DNA from: Rubritalea tangerina
GTDB lineage: Bacteria; Verrucomicrobiota; Verrucomicrobiia; Verrucomicrobiales; Akkermansiaceae
NCBI RefSeq assembly: GCF_042683245.1
Contig: NZ_JBHUJB010000049.1
Location: 1-64,000 of the forward strand
Reading direction: 5' to 3'
Length of the DNA stretch: 64,000 nt
This document shows positions 49,700 to 58,020 of the stretch, piece by piece; positions within the stretch are counted from its first letter, which is position 1, and every line of letters begins with the position of its first letter. The notes beneath the pieces were generated by a model. The model saw nothing but the letters and a program-made list of their open reading frames with translations, made no database searches and was not told the origin of the DNA. A program made the position numbers and the translations under genes.

Positions 49700-50278
49700 A
49701 TGAAAAACACAATGAAATACGCCATGCTTGGAGCGCTTGTCGCGTCAGCATCCATGGCGAACGCTCAGAATGAGGCGAAGGCAGAGCCATGTGCTCCCAT
49801 CTCCACAGAGGTCAAAAAATCCGTTACTCAGTCTCCTGAGAAAGTTTTAGAGATTGTCGCCAAGATGGTGGCAGCCAATGAAGCGTGTGCAGGGGATGTT
49901 GTTAAGGCAGCGATTCAAAGCTCCAAAGCGAATGCTGAACTTGTCGGTCAGATTGTTGAGACAGCCGCGACAGCAGCACCGAAACAAATTTCTAAAATTG
50001 TCGCTGCAGCAACTGCAGTTGCTCCGGATGCGAGCAAGCAGATTGCGGCAGTAGCAAACAAAGTCAATGCTGAGTTGGGTACAGCTCAGGCTCGACCTGT
50101 TCATCCACTCGATTTTCCAGAGGGTGATCCCAATGGAAACCCAGGGCCTGGTGGCCCTAACCACCCACTTGTCGGTCCTCCTACTGGCGCCCCAGCTGGT
50201 GCAGGTGTCTCGGGTCCTGCAGGCATTCCTAGTGAGGCTAACAGCATCACTAACACGCCTCCAGGAGCCAGCCGTTAA
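49700..50278 (+). CDS. Exported Ala-rich protein of the polysaccharide locus, function unknown
   Basis: 192 residues: signal peptide ending ASMANA, then helical Ala/Lys/Val-rich repeats (QSPEKVLEIVAKMVAAN, QISKIVAAATAVAP), then a Pro/Gly/Asn-rich disordered tail (GDPNGNPGPGGPNHP). Two cysteines in the mature N-terminal part could form a disulfide. First gene of the apparent operon with an outer-membrane barrel and a tyrosine autokinase, so a periplasmic accessory of polymer export is a fair guess. ATG 49700 fits the signal peptide; the frame is open to 49661. Confidence 0.65.
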   Translation: MKNTMKYAMLGALVASASMANAQNEAKAEPCAPISTEVKKSVTQSPEKVLEIVAKMVAANEACAGDVVKAAIQSSKANAELVGQIVETAATAAPKQISKIVAAATAVAPDASKQIAAVANKVNAELGTAQARPVHPLDFPEGDPNGNPGPGGPNHPLVGPPTGAPAGAGVSGPAGIPSEANSITNTPPGASR

Positions 50279-50308
50279 TTTCCTACTTTCGAATAATAAA
50301 ACTTACCT

Positions 50309-51502
50309 ATGAAGTCATTAAAAGTATGTGCGATCAGCGCACTAGCCACAGGATCACTTGCCGCGCAGGGGATTTTTAACGTCTCACCAAACGACGGCAT
50401 CACGGAGAGTCTCCCATTGGAGTTCAACGCGAAGCTTAACTTTGGTTATGATGACAACGTTACTCCTACAGTTCGTGCGAACCGTGGAGATTCAGCCAGC
50501 TACACTTCATTGAGCGTTGGTGCGAATTACCTTAATTTGGGGCCACAAACGAATGTAGATTTCAACATCAAGTTGGGAATCCTTCACTATCTTGACAATG
50601 TGGAGAATTCACAGGTCAAGGACACCTACAGTGATTCCCGCGGCCTACTTAATATTTCCCACAACGTGAGTGAGCGTCTTCGTTTCTCAACACGTAACTA
50701 TGTGTTTTATGGCCTTGAGCCAGACTACACCTACGGTGCGGTGAATGATCGAACTAACGACGAGTACTTGTTCTTCTCAACCGACAACTCTGTGGGTTAC
50801 AAGTGGACTGAGCGTCTCGGTACATATACTGGTGTAAAGTACGATACGCTGAACTACGACAGCAACGATTCACGCAATGATCGTCAGAACTTCACTGCCT
50901 ATAACCAGTTCCGTTATGTGTTAAGTCCACAAGCAGTCGGGACTCTGGATTACCGTTACCGTTTCACAGACGTGAAAGGTGGTTTGGATTCAGATAACCA
51001 TAAGGTTCTGGTCGGTACTGAGTACCGTATCAATCGCACAGCAGTGTTGGTTGCTAAGGCTGGTGTACAGTACCGTAAGGTGAAAACACGTGATGCACAA
51101 ACTGACCCAACATTTGAGGTGGGCTATCAGCAGCGTGTGAATAACCAGTTCCGTGTTCGTGGGTCTATTGCTTATGATGTGAATGACTACGGCACTTCAT
51201 TTTTCGGATCTAACTTCGAGAACAACCGTGCATTCCGTTTCTCCTTGGCTGGAGATTATCACCTATCCCAGCAGCTTTTCTTCACTGGAGGTGTGAACTA
51301 CGTAGCCAACGAGTACTACGGTGGTCGTCCTGACGATGAGGTCGATGTATTTAACTGCCACATTGGAGCGACCTATCAGTTCATTGATAACTTCTCCGCT
51401 AATGTGCACTACAACTACACCAACTCGAACGATGCTGGTGACACCCTTGCTCGCGATTACGACCGCAACCGTGTGCAAGCAGGTCTTACATACACCTTCT
51501 AA
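50309..51502 (+). CDS. Outer-membrane beta-barrel protein of the polysaccharide locus
   Basis: 397 residues. Signal peptide (ISALATGSLAAQG), then alternating amphipathic strands with aromatic ends across the whole chain (TYSDSRGLLNISHNVSERL, RYVLSPQAVGTLDYRYRF) and a C-terminal strand NRVQAGLTYTF ending in Phe, the signal for outer-membrane insertion. Similar barrels occur beside Wzc/Wza homologues in PEP-CTERM/exosortase-type loci, where they are thought to serve as polysaccharide pores. 30 bases after the preceding gene. Confidence 0.78.
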   Translation: MKSLKVCAISALATGSLAAQGIFNVSPNDGITESLPLEFNAKLNFGYDDNVTPTVRANRGDSASYTSLSVGANYLNLGPQTNVDFNIKLGILHYLDNVENSQVKDTYSDSRGLLNISHNVSERLRFSTRNYVFYGLEPDYTYGAVNDRTNDEYLFFSTDNSVGYKWTERLGTYTGVKYDTLNYDSNDSRNDRQNFTAYNQFRYVLSPQAVGTLDYRYRFTDVKGGLDSDNHKVLVGTEYRINRTAVLVAKAGVQYRKVKTRDAQTDPTFEVGYQQRVNNQFRVRGSIAYDVNDYGTSFFGSNFENNRAFRFSLAGDYHLSQQLFFTGGVNYVANEYYGGRPDDEVDVFNCHIGATYQFIDNFSANVHYNYTNSNDAGDTLARDYDRNRVQAGLTYTF

Positions 51503-51536
51503 TCATAGGTGAGCTAGCGCACCTTTATAATCTCAG

Positions 51537-51575
51537 AAAAAGCTCTCACATCCTTATATGTGGGGGCTTTTTTCT
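51537..51575 (+). terminator. Terminator after the outer-membrane barrel gene
   Basis: Stem AGCTCTCACAT (51541-51551) / ATGTGGGGGCT (51558-51568) with two G-U pairs, followed by T6. It separates the first two genes from the kinase gene. Confidence 0.85.
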
Positions 51576-51638
51576 TTGCCAGATGGAAGTGATTCCTATA
51601 GTTACTTCGTCTGATTCCCATCTGTATACGATTCGAAA

Positions 51639-53792
51639 ATGCAACCCAACAATTCTTTAAATACCTCTGATGCTGCACTGCACGCTGTCGATTACTGGCA
51701 AATTCTCAAAAACCGCTATGGAATTATTCTTTTGACCTTCATCTTGGTTGTTCTGACTGCAGCAGTGATTACTTACGTAATGCCTAAGAAATATGAGGCG
51801 ACGGCTGTAGTGAAGATCAACCCATTGGGGACAAAGAATCAGATGTTGAGTACTGGTGGGCAGTCCACTTTGATGACACGTCAGTTCTTTGGTACACAGT
51901 TCAAGATTATTGAATCTGACGAGGTTTTGAAGCGTGCAGCTGAGATGACTCAGCTGCCACAGAAACTACAAATCTCTACAGCTGACGCTATTTTACTTTT
52001 AAAATCCGGGCTCTCGACACGTCAGGAACGGGGCACTGACTTGATTGAGATTTCTATGCGGATGGTCAAGAATGACCGCGAGCTTGTGAAGCCCGTGACT
52101 GAAGCGATTGCTCTTGCATATAGTGAAATGCGTTCGAGCCAAGAGATCAAGCGACGTGAGCAGACACGTTTTGAATTGGATCGGAAAATTCAAAAACATG
52201 AAGATATTGTCGAAGACTACCGGAATCGCTTGTTAGAATTTTCGACTAAGACAGGAATTATATACTTTGACCGTTACAACAGTGGCGGAACCACAGATGT
52301 GGTTCGAAGAGATGTGCAGCAGGAGAATTTGCTTTATGACGAGGCGGTGAAGTCTCGCGATGAGTTGGCGCTGCAGGTGAAGAATTTGGTAGGATTAGAC
52401 GACGATACGTTGATCTCGCATGTAGCGGGTCTCAATCGACCTGAGAGTGCAGTTCTTTCTCGTACTTACGAGCAATACCAGGAAGCGAAACGCGAGAAGG
52501 CTGGAGCAATGGCTCAAGGTCTTGGAGAAAACCATCCCTTGGTGAAGCAATACGACTCACAGATATCGATTTTACGTGAGGATTTGGATGCGAAGGTGCT
52601 GAAGGTTCGTGACTTGTTGAAGGTCCTCCTAGCCGAAGCTGAAGCCAAGGTTCAACGTTTGAAAGAATCAGCTGAGAAATCGGAAGGTGAAGCTCGTAAC
52701 ACAGCACAGGATTATACGCTCTTTACTACGTATAAGAATGATTACGAGGATGCCGTTCAGACACTCAATACGCTCAGAACAAGTAATGTGCTTGAGGAGT
52801 TGCAGGAGAATATGTCCATTGAGCCTATTGAATTCTATGCCTTTCCTAAGGAACCAGAAGTGGCGGACTATGTGTCGCCAAATTGGATTCTGAATATGGC
52901 ATTGGGTACGGTGGCTGGTCTTGTGTTTGGTGTGGGGATCGCCTTTGCATTGGAGTTAATGGATACTTCTGTGAAGAGCTTGGAAGATGTGGAAAGATAC
53001 CTACAGGTACCAGTATTAGCTGTTGTACCAAAAGATGTGGGGGTTTTACACAAGCAATCGACTTCCAGCCCTGATGCTGAGGCTTATCGTATTTTACGAA
53101 CGAACATTGAATTTAACCGACCGAACCAGAATGATAACGCTATCACCGTGGTTTCAGGTGGTGCTGGTGAGGGTAAATCGACGACCTTGGTTAATCTGGC
53201 CTATATTTGTGCTCAGGGTGGTTATTCGACATTGATGATTGATGCAGATTTACGTCGTCCGCGTCTTCACACCTTCTTCGACATTGCAAACTCAGTTGGT
53301 TTGACGAATTTTTTGACGACCGATTTGCCATTGGAGGAAGTCATTCTTCAGACACCGGTCGAGAATTTGTACTTCATGCCATCGGGTATTTTGCCAGCCG
53401 ACGCGGCGGGGATATTGAATTCACGTCGGATGTCTGAACTGATTCAGGAGGTGAAGGACCGTTTTGATTTGGTGCTAGTTGATTCACCTCCGATTCTTGG
53501 TGTGAGTGATGCATCGGTAATTTCCAGCGAGGTGGATCTTACAATGATCGTGGTTCAGCATCGTAAGCTTCCACGCAATATGCTTCTTCGAGTGAAGCAA
53601 GCAGTTGAAAATGTTGGAGGTACAGTGCTTGGGGTTGTCTTGAACAATGTAGATGTTCGCAGCGACAGCCAGTATCAATACTACACGAGCTATTACACAT
53701 ACTATTCACCGAACCAGCAGGACAAGTCTAAGGCTGGGCGTAGTGTTGAGACCGCGGGCTCAGATTCAGGAAAATCTAGTGACCTTTACTAA
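51639..53792 (+). CDS. Wzc-like polysaccharide co-polymerase with BY-kinase domain
   Basis: 717 residues. Wzz chain-length domain between two membrane helices (about residues 30-50 and 420-440) with a long periplasmic coiled coil, then a cytoplasmic bacterial tyrosine kinase: Walker A GGAGEGKST (about residue 507), Walker A' MIDADLRRPRLH (about 533), Walker B DLVLVDSPPILG. The C terminus has a tyrosine cluster (YQYYTSYYTYY, about 678-688), the autophosphorylation site. Controls polymer length and export across the inner membrane. Confidence 0.92.
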   Translation: MQPNNSLNTSDAALHAVDYWQILKNRYGIILLTFILVVLTAAVITYVMPKKYEATAVVKINPLGTKNQMLSTGGQSTLMTRQFFGTQFKIIESDEVLKRAAEMTQLPQKLQISTADAILLLKSGLSTRQERGTDLIEISMRMVKNDRELVKPVTEAIALAYSEMRSSQEIKRREQTRFELDRKIQKHEDIVEDYRNRLLEFSTKTGIIYFDRYNSGGTTDVVRRDVQQENLLYDEAVKSRDELALQVKNLVGLDDDTLISHVAGLNRPESAVLSRTYEQYQEAKREKAGAMAQGLGENHPLVKQYDSQISILREDLDAKVLKVRDLLKVLLAEAEAKVQRLKESAEKSEGEARNTAQDYTLFTTYKNDYEDAVQTLNTLRTSNVLEELQENMSIEPIEFYAFPKEPEVADYVSPNWILNMALGTVAGLVFGVGIAFALELMDTSVKSLEDVERYLQVPVLAVVPKDVGVLHKQSTSSPDAEAYRILRTNIEFNRPNQNDNAITVVSGGAGEGKSTTLVNLAYICAQGGYSTLMIDADLRRPRLHTFFDIANSVGLTNFLTTDLPLEEVILQTPVENLYFMPSGILPADAAGILNSRRMSELIQEVKDRFDLVLVDSPPILGVSDASVISSEVDLTMIVVQHRKLPRNMLLRVKQAVENVGGTVLGVVLNNVDVRSDSQYQYYTSYYTYYSPNQQDKSKAGRSVETAGSDSGKSSDLY

Positions 53793-53819
53793 TATTGAAC
53801 TCTCTGATACATTCTTATT

Positions 53820-54404
53820 ATGAAAAAACTCATCGCATTCTTCTTAGCTCTTTTCGCCACGGGTCTTGCTCTACAGGCTGGCTCGGTATCTTCTGGTGAA
53901 AAAGTCACTATTACCATCAAGGGGGTGCCAGCAAGTGAGCAGGCATCCATTAATGGTGAATACGTTGTTGCTGATAATGGCTTATTATACATGCCCATGC
54001 TCAAGTCAGGGGTGAAAGCATCAGGGAGCAGTAGTTCGACAGTTGCTCGACGCATTGAGGAAGCCTATAAGGGAGCAAAGATTTACTCTAATCCTCGTAT
54101 TACGATCATTACTGTAAGGGATGAGATAAAGCTAGAGGGGATTGGCAAGCGTGAGAATCAGTTTGTGACGGTATCTGGCGAGGTGAAGCGAGACGGTCCT
54201 GTTCAATATCGTAATGGTATGACGATTTACGAGGCGATTGCGACGGCAGGTGGCGTTGACACTTTTGGGGCTATGAACCGTGTCGTGCTCGAACGTAATG
54301 GGCGTGAGACGAAGATCGACCTCAAGACGAGTGAGGGACGTCGGGTGAAGGTACAAGTTGGTGACAATATCACTGTACCTCAGAAAAACGCCTTTGGCCG
54401 CTAG
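53820..54404 (+). CDS. Short polysaccharide export (OPX/Wza-type) protein
   Basis: 194 residues: signal peptide MKKLIAFFLALFATGLALQA, a Poly_export domain (SSGEKVTITIKGVPASEQ, then VADNGLLYMPMLKSG), and one SLBB domain (VTVSGEVKRDGPVQY, then TIYEAIATAGGVDTFGAMNRV). It lacks the second SLBB and the C-terminal membrane helix of Wza, and has no lipobox cysteine. It therefore probably forms a periplasmic ring that works with the separate barrel at 50.3 kb. 27 bases after the kinase gene. Confidence 0.85.
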   Translation: MKKLIAFFLALFATGLALQAGSVSSGEKVTITIKGVPASEQASINGEYVVADNGLLYMPMLKSGVKASGSSSSTVARRIEEAYKGAKIYSNPRITIITVRDEIKLEGIGKRENQFVTVSGEVKRDGPVQYRNGMTIYEAIATAGGVDTFGAMNRVVLERNGRETKIDLKTSEGRRVKVQVGDNITVPQKNAFGR

Positions 54405-54422
54405 GAAGCTCAGACATTGAAC

Positions 54423-54469
54423 TCTCAACAATGGCTCACTCTCAAGAGTGGGCCATTTTCATTGTTGAG
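54423..54469 (+). terminator. Hairpin after the export gene
   Basis: Inner stem AATGGCTCACTCT / AGTGGGCCATT extended by outer arms CTCAACAATG / CATTGTTGAG. Long, stable and placed right after the stop. The T-content is only moderate. Confidence 0.65.
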
Positions 54470-54500
54470 GGATTCATTTTCTCACTTATAGTGTCCGGGT

Positions 54501-55190
54501 ATGAAGTTCTCAGTGCCTTACATGTTAAGTTGCTCTCTCTTGCTGTCAGGATCATTGTGTGCTGAAACGCATGCTGATTTAGTGGAGCAACTCAACGCTG
54601 AGACCTATGAAAAACGGGCGGAAGCGCATCTAGCCCTAGAGTCGTGGGCGAAAGATAATCCTGAGGATGCTATTGGTATTTTGCTTGAGTATTACAAAAA
54701 GGAAGCGGCTCCCGAGGCAAAATCTCGTTTGTTAGGCCTGATCAAAGACCGGGTGATTTTTGAAAAGTATGGTAAGCCAAAAGGCTTTGTGGGTATCCGA
54801 ATGGACAATGGAGCTGAGAAGATCAATGGGGAGGTTTTGTCCGTAGTGCTTGTTACTGAAGTCGTGGATGGTTCGCCCGCTGATCAATTTGGGATTGAGC
54901 AAGGTGACGCCATTTTTAGTGTGGATAGGAAGCAATTTAATCGCAATGCAGTGGCTTCGATGCAATTCATCGAAATGGTGACTTCTAAGCGCGAGGGGGA
55001 TCGAGTCGAGATTGAATTGATGCGAGGCGGGGAAGTTAAGAAAGTGAGCCTCGTGTTAGGTGCGATGCCTGCAGAATTAGAGCGGCAGCAAAATTTCAGG
55101 ACACGAAGGGATCCGGTTCAGGATAGAGAGGATTATTTTGATCAATGGCTGGATCAGAATATTACAAAGAAAAGCGAGCCACCGAAGTGA
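54501..55190 (+). CDS. Exported PDZ-domain protein
   Basis: 229 residues: signal peptide (MLSCSLLLSGSLCAE), a helical repeat-like segment (EKRAEAHLALESWAKDNPEDA), then a PDZ domain with FVGIRMDNG, VDGSPADQFGIEQGDAIFSVD and GDRVEIELMRGGEVKKVSLVLG. No protease domain, so probably a peptide-binding adaptor. The tail is charged. Downstream of the polysaccharide genes after a hairpin. Confidence 0.75.
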   Translation: MKFSVPYMLSCSLLLSGSLCAETHADLVEQLNAETYEKRAEAHLALESWAKDNPEDAIGILLEYYKKEAAPEAKSRLLGLIKDRVIFEKYGKPKGFVGIRMDNGAEKINGEVLSVVLVTEVVDGSPADQFGIEQGDAIFSVDRKQFNRNAVASMQFIEMVTSKREGDRVEIELMRGGEVKKVSLVLGAMPAELERQQNFRTRRDPVQDREDYFDQWLDQNITKKSEPPK

Positions 55191-55222
55191 CTCGCGCTGA
55201 TCGCGAGGGTAAGTGGATCGGG

Positions 55223-56452
55223 CTAGAATTTTCCGTTGAAGGAGAGTCCGACAAGATTGACGTGACCTTCAGCTCTCCCTTGGAAAGCACCTTCAGAAAT
55301 CTGCACTGTTTTGGCGAAGATATGGGTGTAGCCTAAATCCACACTATAGCATTGATTGATATTATAAGTGGTTCCTGCGCTTAGCCAGAAACGATCAGAA
55401 TCAGGGATTCGTAAGGTGCGCAATTCAGCGGATGGGACAGGGCTTTCATCGAATGCGAGACCGGCACGAAATGTCCACCTGTCATTGTGGTGGTAGGTTG
55501 CACCAGCGGCCACGCGATAGACATCTTTCCACTTTTCAGGTGTTGGGGGAAGGTCGCCATTGATGGTATTGATGAGGAGCTCGTCGAATACACTCCAGTC
55601 AGTCCAAGTAAAGGAAGCATGCAGATCCCACTTATCATTGAGTGAATGGAATCCACTGAGTTCGATAGACTGTGGCAGTGTTGATTTAGCAGAGGCGGAG
55701 GTTGTGCTAGTGGGTGGGAGTACACCTGGAAATCCAGTGTCGGTTCTGGCTTGCCCTTCTAGAGTGAAGTCGACCTTAGAATAGTAGGCTAGTCCAAAGC
55801 GAGTACGCTCGGAGCATTGGTACATTGTGCCAAGGTTAAAGCCGTAGGCCCAATCGTCCCCACTTACATCGAGCACCGTGGCACCTCCCAGGCCAGGAAC
55901 TGGACTAGGAATGGCATTGGTGAGCGTGGCGTCTACGTTTACGGCATCGAATCCGGCACCGATGCTCCAAGCCTGATTGATTTGATAAGCGAGTTTAGGG
56001 CTGATGTAGACAGTCGTGATTTCACTTTTTTTGGCTAAGCTAGTGGCGAGAAAACTATCAGCATAGTCTGTACTCAGTCCAAATCTTGCATGGAGGGCTA
56101 GGCCTAGAGCCCAATCCTCGTTGAGCTTATGGCTGATGTATGCGTAGGGGACGAGAGCTTCTTGGGCGGGGCCTGGGTCGGCTGTTGGTATCCCATTGAA
56201 AGTTCCACTGACTTTGACACTGGGCATGACGTAGGAGGCGCCTGCAGATACTTGGGTGCCATCCAGTAAGAGCATGCTTGCAGCATTAGTGGCAATAGCG
56301 CTGGCGTCCTCTGCAATGGCGGCTTCACCTGCGAAGGCGCGTCCTAGGCCACTGGTTGAACGTTCTTGGAGTTGGAAGCCGGCAGAGAGTGCCATTGTGG
56401 CAGTTGCTAGATAAATACTGGGGAGAGTAAGGTGTGATGTGCTGTGTTTCAT
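55223..56452 (-). CDS. FadL-family outer-membrane transporter
   Basis: About 409 residues. Signal peptide then the FadL N-terminal hatch: SAGFQLQERSTSGLGRAFAGEAAIAEDASAIATNAASML, the region with the conserved NPA-like motif here read as TNAAS. The remainder shows beta-barrel strands and ends VNLVGLSFNGKF with terminal Phe. FadL proteins take up long-chain fatty acids or other hydrophobic compounds. ATG 56452 chosen over 56482 because it starts the signal peptide. Convergent with the PDZ gene. Confidence 0.87.
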   Translation of the reverse strand: MKHSTSHLTLPSIYLATATMALSAGFQLQERSTSGLGRAFAGEAAIAEDASAIATNAASMLLLDGTQVSAGASYVMPSVKVSGTFNGIPTADPGPAQEALVPYAYISHKLNEDWALGLALHARFGLSTDYADSFLATSLAKKSEITTVYISPKLAYQINQAWSIGAGFDAVNVDATLTNAIPSPVPGLGGATVLDVSGDDWAYGFNLGTMYQCSERTRFGLAYYSKVDFTLEGQARTDTGFPGVLPPTSTTSASAKSTLPQSIELSGFHSLNDKWDLHASFTWTDWSVFDELLINTINGDLPPTPEKWKDVYRVAAGATYHHNDRWTFRAGLAFDESPVPSAELRTLRIPDSDRFWLSAGTTYNINQCYSVDLGYTHIFAKTVQISEGAFQGRAEGHVNLVGLSFNGKF

Positions 56453-56596
56453 ATTAATAACATAGTTATTATGATCAGCCATACTATGTGAACGTTTGTT
56501 TGTTAGTCAAGAAGCATTCACTTTCTAACTACAGCGGTTAGTATCACAGGCCCATGGTAGTTGACAGCGGGTTAGTGGTGGCAAATACTGGTCGTG

Positions 56597-57439
56597 ATGG
56601 ATAGTGAGTCAGATGAGTCGAAGGTATCTTTGAAGCGCAGAGTGCGTGAAATTATTTTTGAGGCAGAGACTCCAACCGGGAAGCTATTTGATGTCATTTT
56701 GTTATGGTGCATTGGTTTAAGTGTGGCAGTGGTAATGTTAGAGACTGTGCGTGGACTGGATGCTCAGTATTCAGGGGTGTTGTTGACATTGGAATGGTGT
56801 TTCACGGGGATATTCACGCTCGAATATTTATTGAGATTATGGTGCAGCAAGCAGCCATTAAAATACGCACTTAGTTTTTACGGCGTTGTAGATTTGTTAT
56901 CGTGTTTACCAGCATACGTTGTGCTATTTTTTGGAGCGTCATCAGCCTTTGGAGTGGTAAGGGCATTACGCTTATTAAGGATGTTCCGGATCTTGAAGAT
57001 GGTAAATCATGTTCAGGGTGCAGAGGTGATTTTGCATGGATTAGCTCGATCGAGGGCAAAAATCACAGTTTTCTTTTTTGCGATTCTATTGCTTTCAACC
57101 ATTGCAGGGACATTGATGTATTATCTGGAAGGTGGGCAACCAGGGACTGATTTTACGAGTATTCCCAAGAGTATCTACTACGCGATAGTATCCATTACGA
57201 CGGTTGGCTATGGAGATGTTGTCGCGCAGACTGATTTGGGGCGCTTCATCACGACCTTGATGATCTTGACTGGATATGCCGTGATTGCTGTGCCGACTGG
57301 CATTGTGACAAGCGAGATGATGCGCTTACAAGAGCCTGATAGAACGACAGATGCATGCCCCAGCTGTGGGGTTCATGGCCATCTACCTGATGCAAAGTTT
57401 TGCCGTCGATGTGGCAGCAGTATGGATGATGAGCATTAA
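56597..57439 (+). CDS. Voltage-gated potassium channel with C-terminal zinc ribbon
   Basis: 280 residues, six membrane helices. The voltage-sensor S4 is visible as RALRLLRMFRILKM with regularly spaced arginines; the pore helix and selectivity filter are SIYYAIVSITTVGYGDV; S6 is FITTLMILTGYAVIAVPTGIV. The last 30 residues contain CPSC and CRRC, a zinc ribbon rather than the coiled coil usual in KvAP/Kch types. GTG 56594 or ATG 56597 start. Confidence 0.88.
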   Translation: MDSESDESKVSLKRRVREIIFEAETPTGKLFDVILLWCIGLSVAVVMLETVRGLDAQYSGVLLTLEWCFTGIFTLEYLLRLWCSKQPLKYALSFYGVVDLLSCLPAYVVLFFGASSAFGVVRALRLLRMFRILKMVNHVQGAEVILHGLARSRAKITVFFFAILLLSTIAGTLMYYLEGGQPGTDFTSIPKSIYYAIVSITTVGYGDVVAQTDLGRFITTLMILTGYAVIAVPTGIVTSEMMRLQEPDRTTDACPSCGVHGHLPDAKFCRRCGSSMDDEH

Positions 57440-57445
57440 ATTGGG

Positions 57446-57973
57446 CTAGCGAGGAATGATGAGTCGCTGGCCGATGCCAATAGTGGTGCCTTTGATTCGG
57501 TTTGCCCGTTGTATCGCACTGACAGAAGTGCCATATTTTCTGGAAAGGCCGTATAGCGTGTCACCCTTGCGTACAGTGTGGGTGATGGGAGGTTTGCTCT
57601 TAGGTTTAACAGCAACACTTTGCTTTTTTCTACTCGTGCTGTTAGATGCCTTTACAGGGGGAGGTGGAGTATATTTCTTGGGCGGAGCGGCTGCATATTC
57701 GGGGGCAGGGGCTGGAGCCAATGGAGTTGATGTGGATTTCTTTTTGTCACGTGAGATATATTTTCTCCGTGGTGGGTTATCAGCCCATTTATCGACGTAA
57801 TTCCCATTGCTATCGAAGGGGCCGAAATTGGGTTGATAACCGACAGTTTCGTACACTTCAATGGTGCCGCCAGCTTGATGGCCACAGCTAGCCAAAAGGA
57901 GACAGAGGCTAGTGGTTATTCCCGCAGCGCAGAGGCTTAGTCGAGAGAGGTTGGGTGGCGTAGAAGTAGGCAT
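57446..57973 (-). CDS. LysM-domain lipoprotein
   Basis: 175 residues. Signal peptide with lipobox LLLASC, a region with YQPNFGPFDSNGNYVDKW, a long Pro/Lys/Ser/Ala-rich linker, and one C-terminal LysM domain HTVRKGDTLYGLSRKYGTS with IGIGQRLIIP. Probably anchored in the outer membrane and binding peptidoglycan. The frame extends to 58060 but ATG 57973 gives the proper signal. Same architecture as the LysM lipoprotein at 7.4 kb. 47 bases after argJ on the same strand. Confidence 0.82.
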   Translation of the reverse strand: MPTSTPPNLSRLSLCAAGITTSLCLLLASCGHQAGGTIEVYETVGYQPNFGPFDSNGNYVDKWADNPPRRKYISRDKKKSTSTPLAPAPAPEYAAAPPKKYTPPPPVKASNSTSRKKQSVAVKPKSKPPITHTVRKGDTLYGLSRKYGTSVSAIQRANRIKGTTIGIGQRLIIPR

Positions 57974-58020
57974 GGGTTGTTTGGGGTACGCTAGTGGTGA
58001 GCTAATCTTACAATAGAATG

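Noticed and set aside
49574..49702. Straight call of a c-di-GMP-I (GEMM) riboswitch
   Set aside because: Only the 3' core segment resembles it; the 5' GGCAAACC strand, GNRA tetraloop helix and second hairpin are not there. Kept as an unclassified leader structure.
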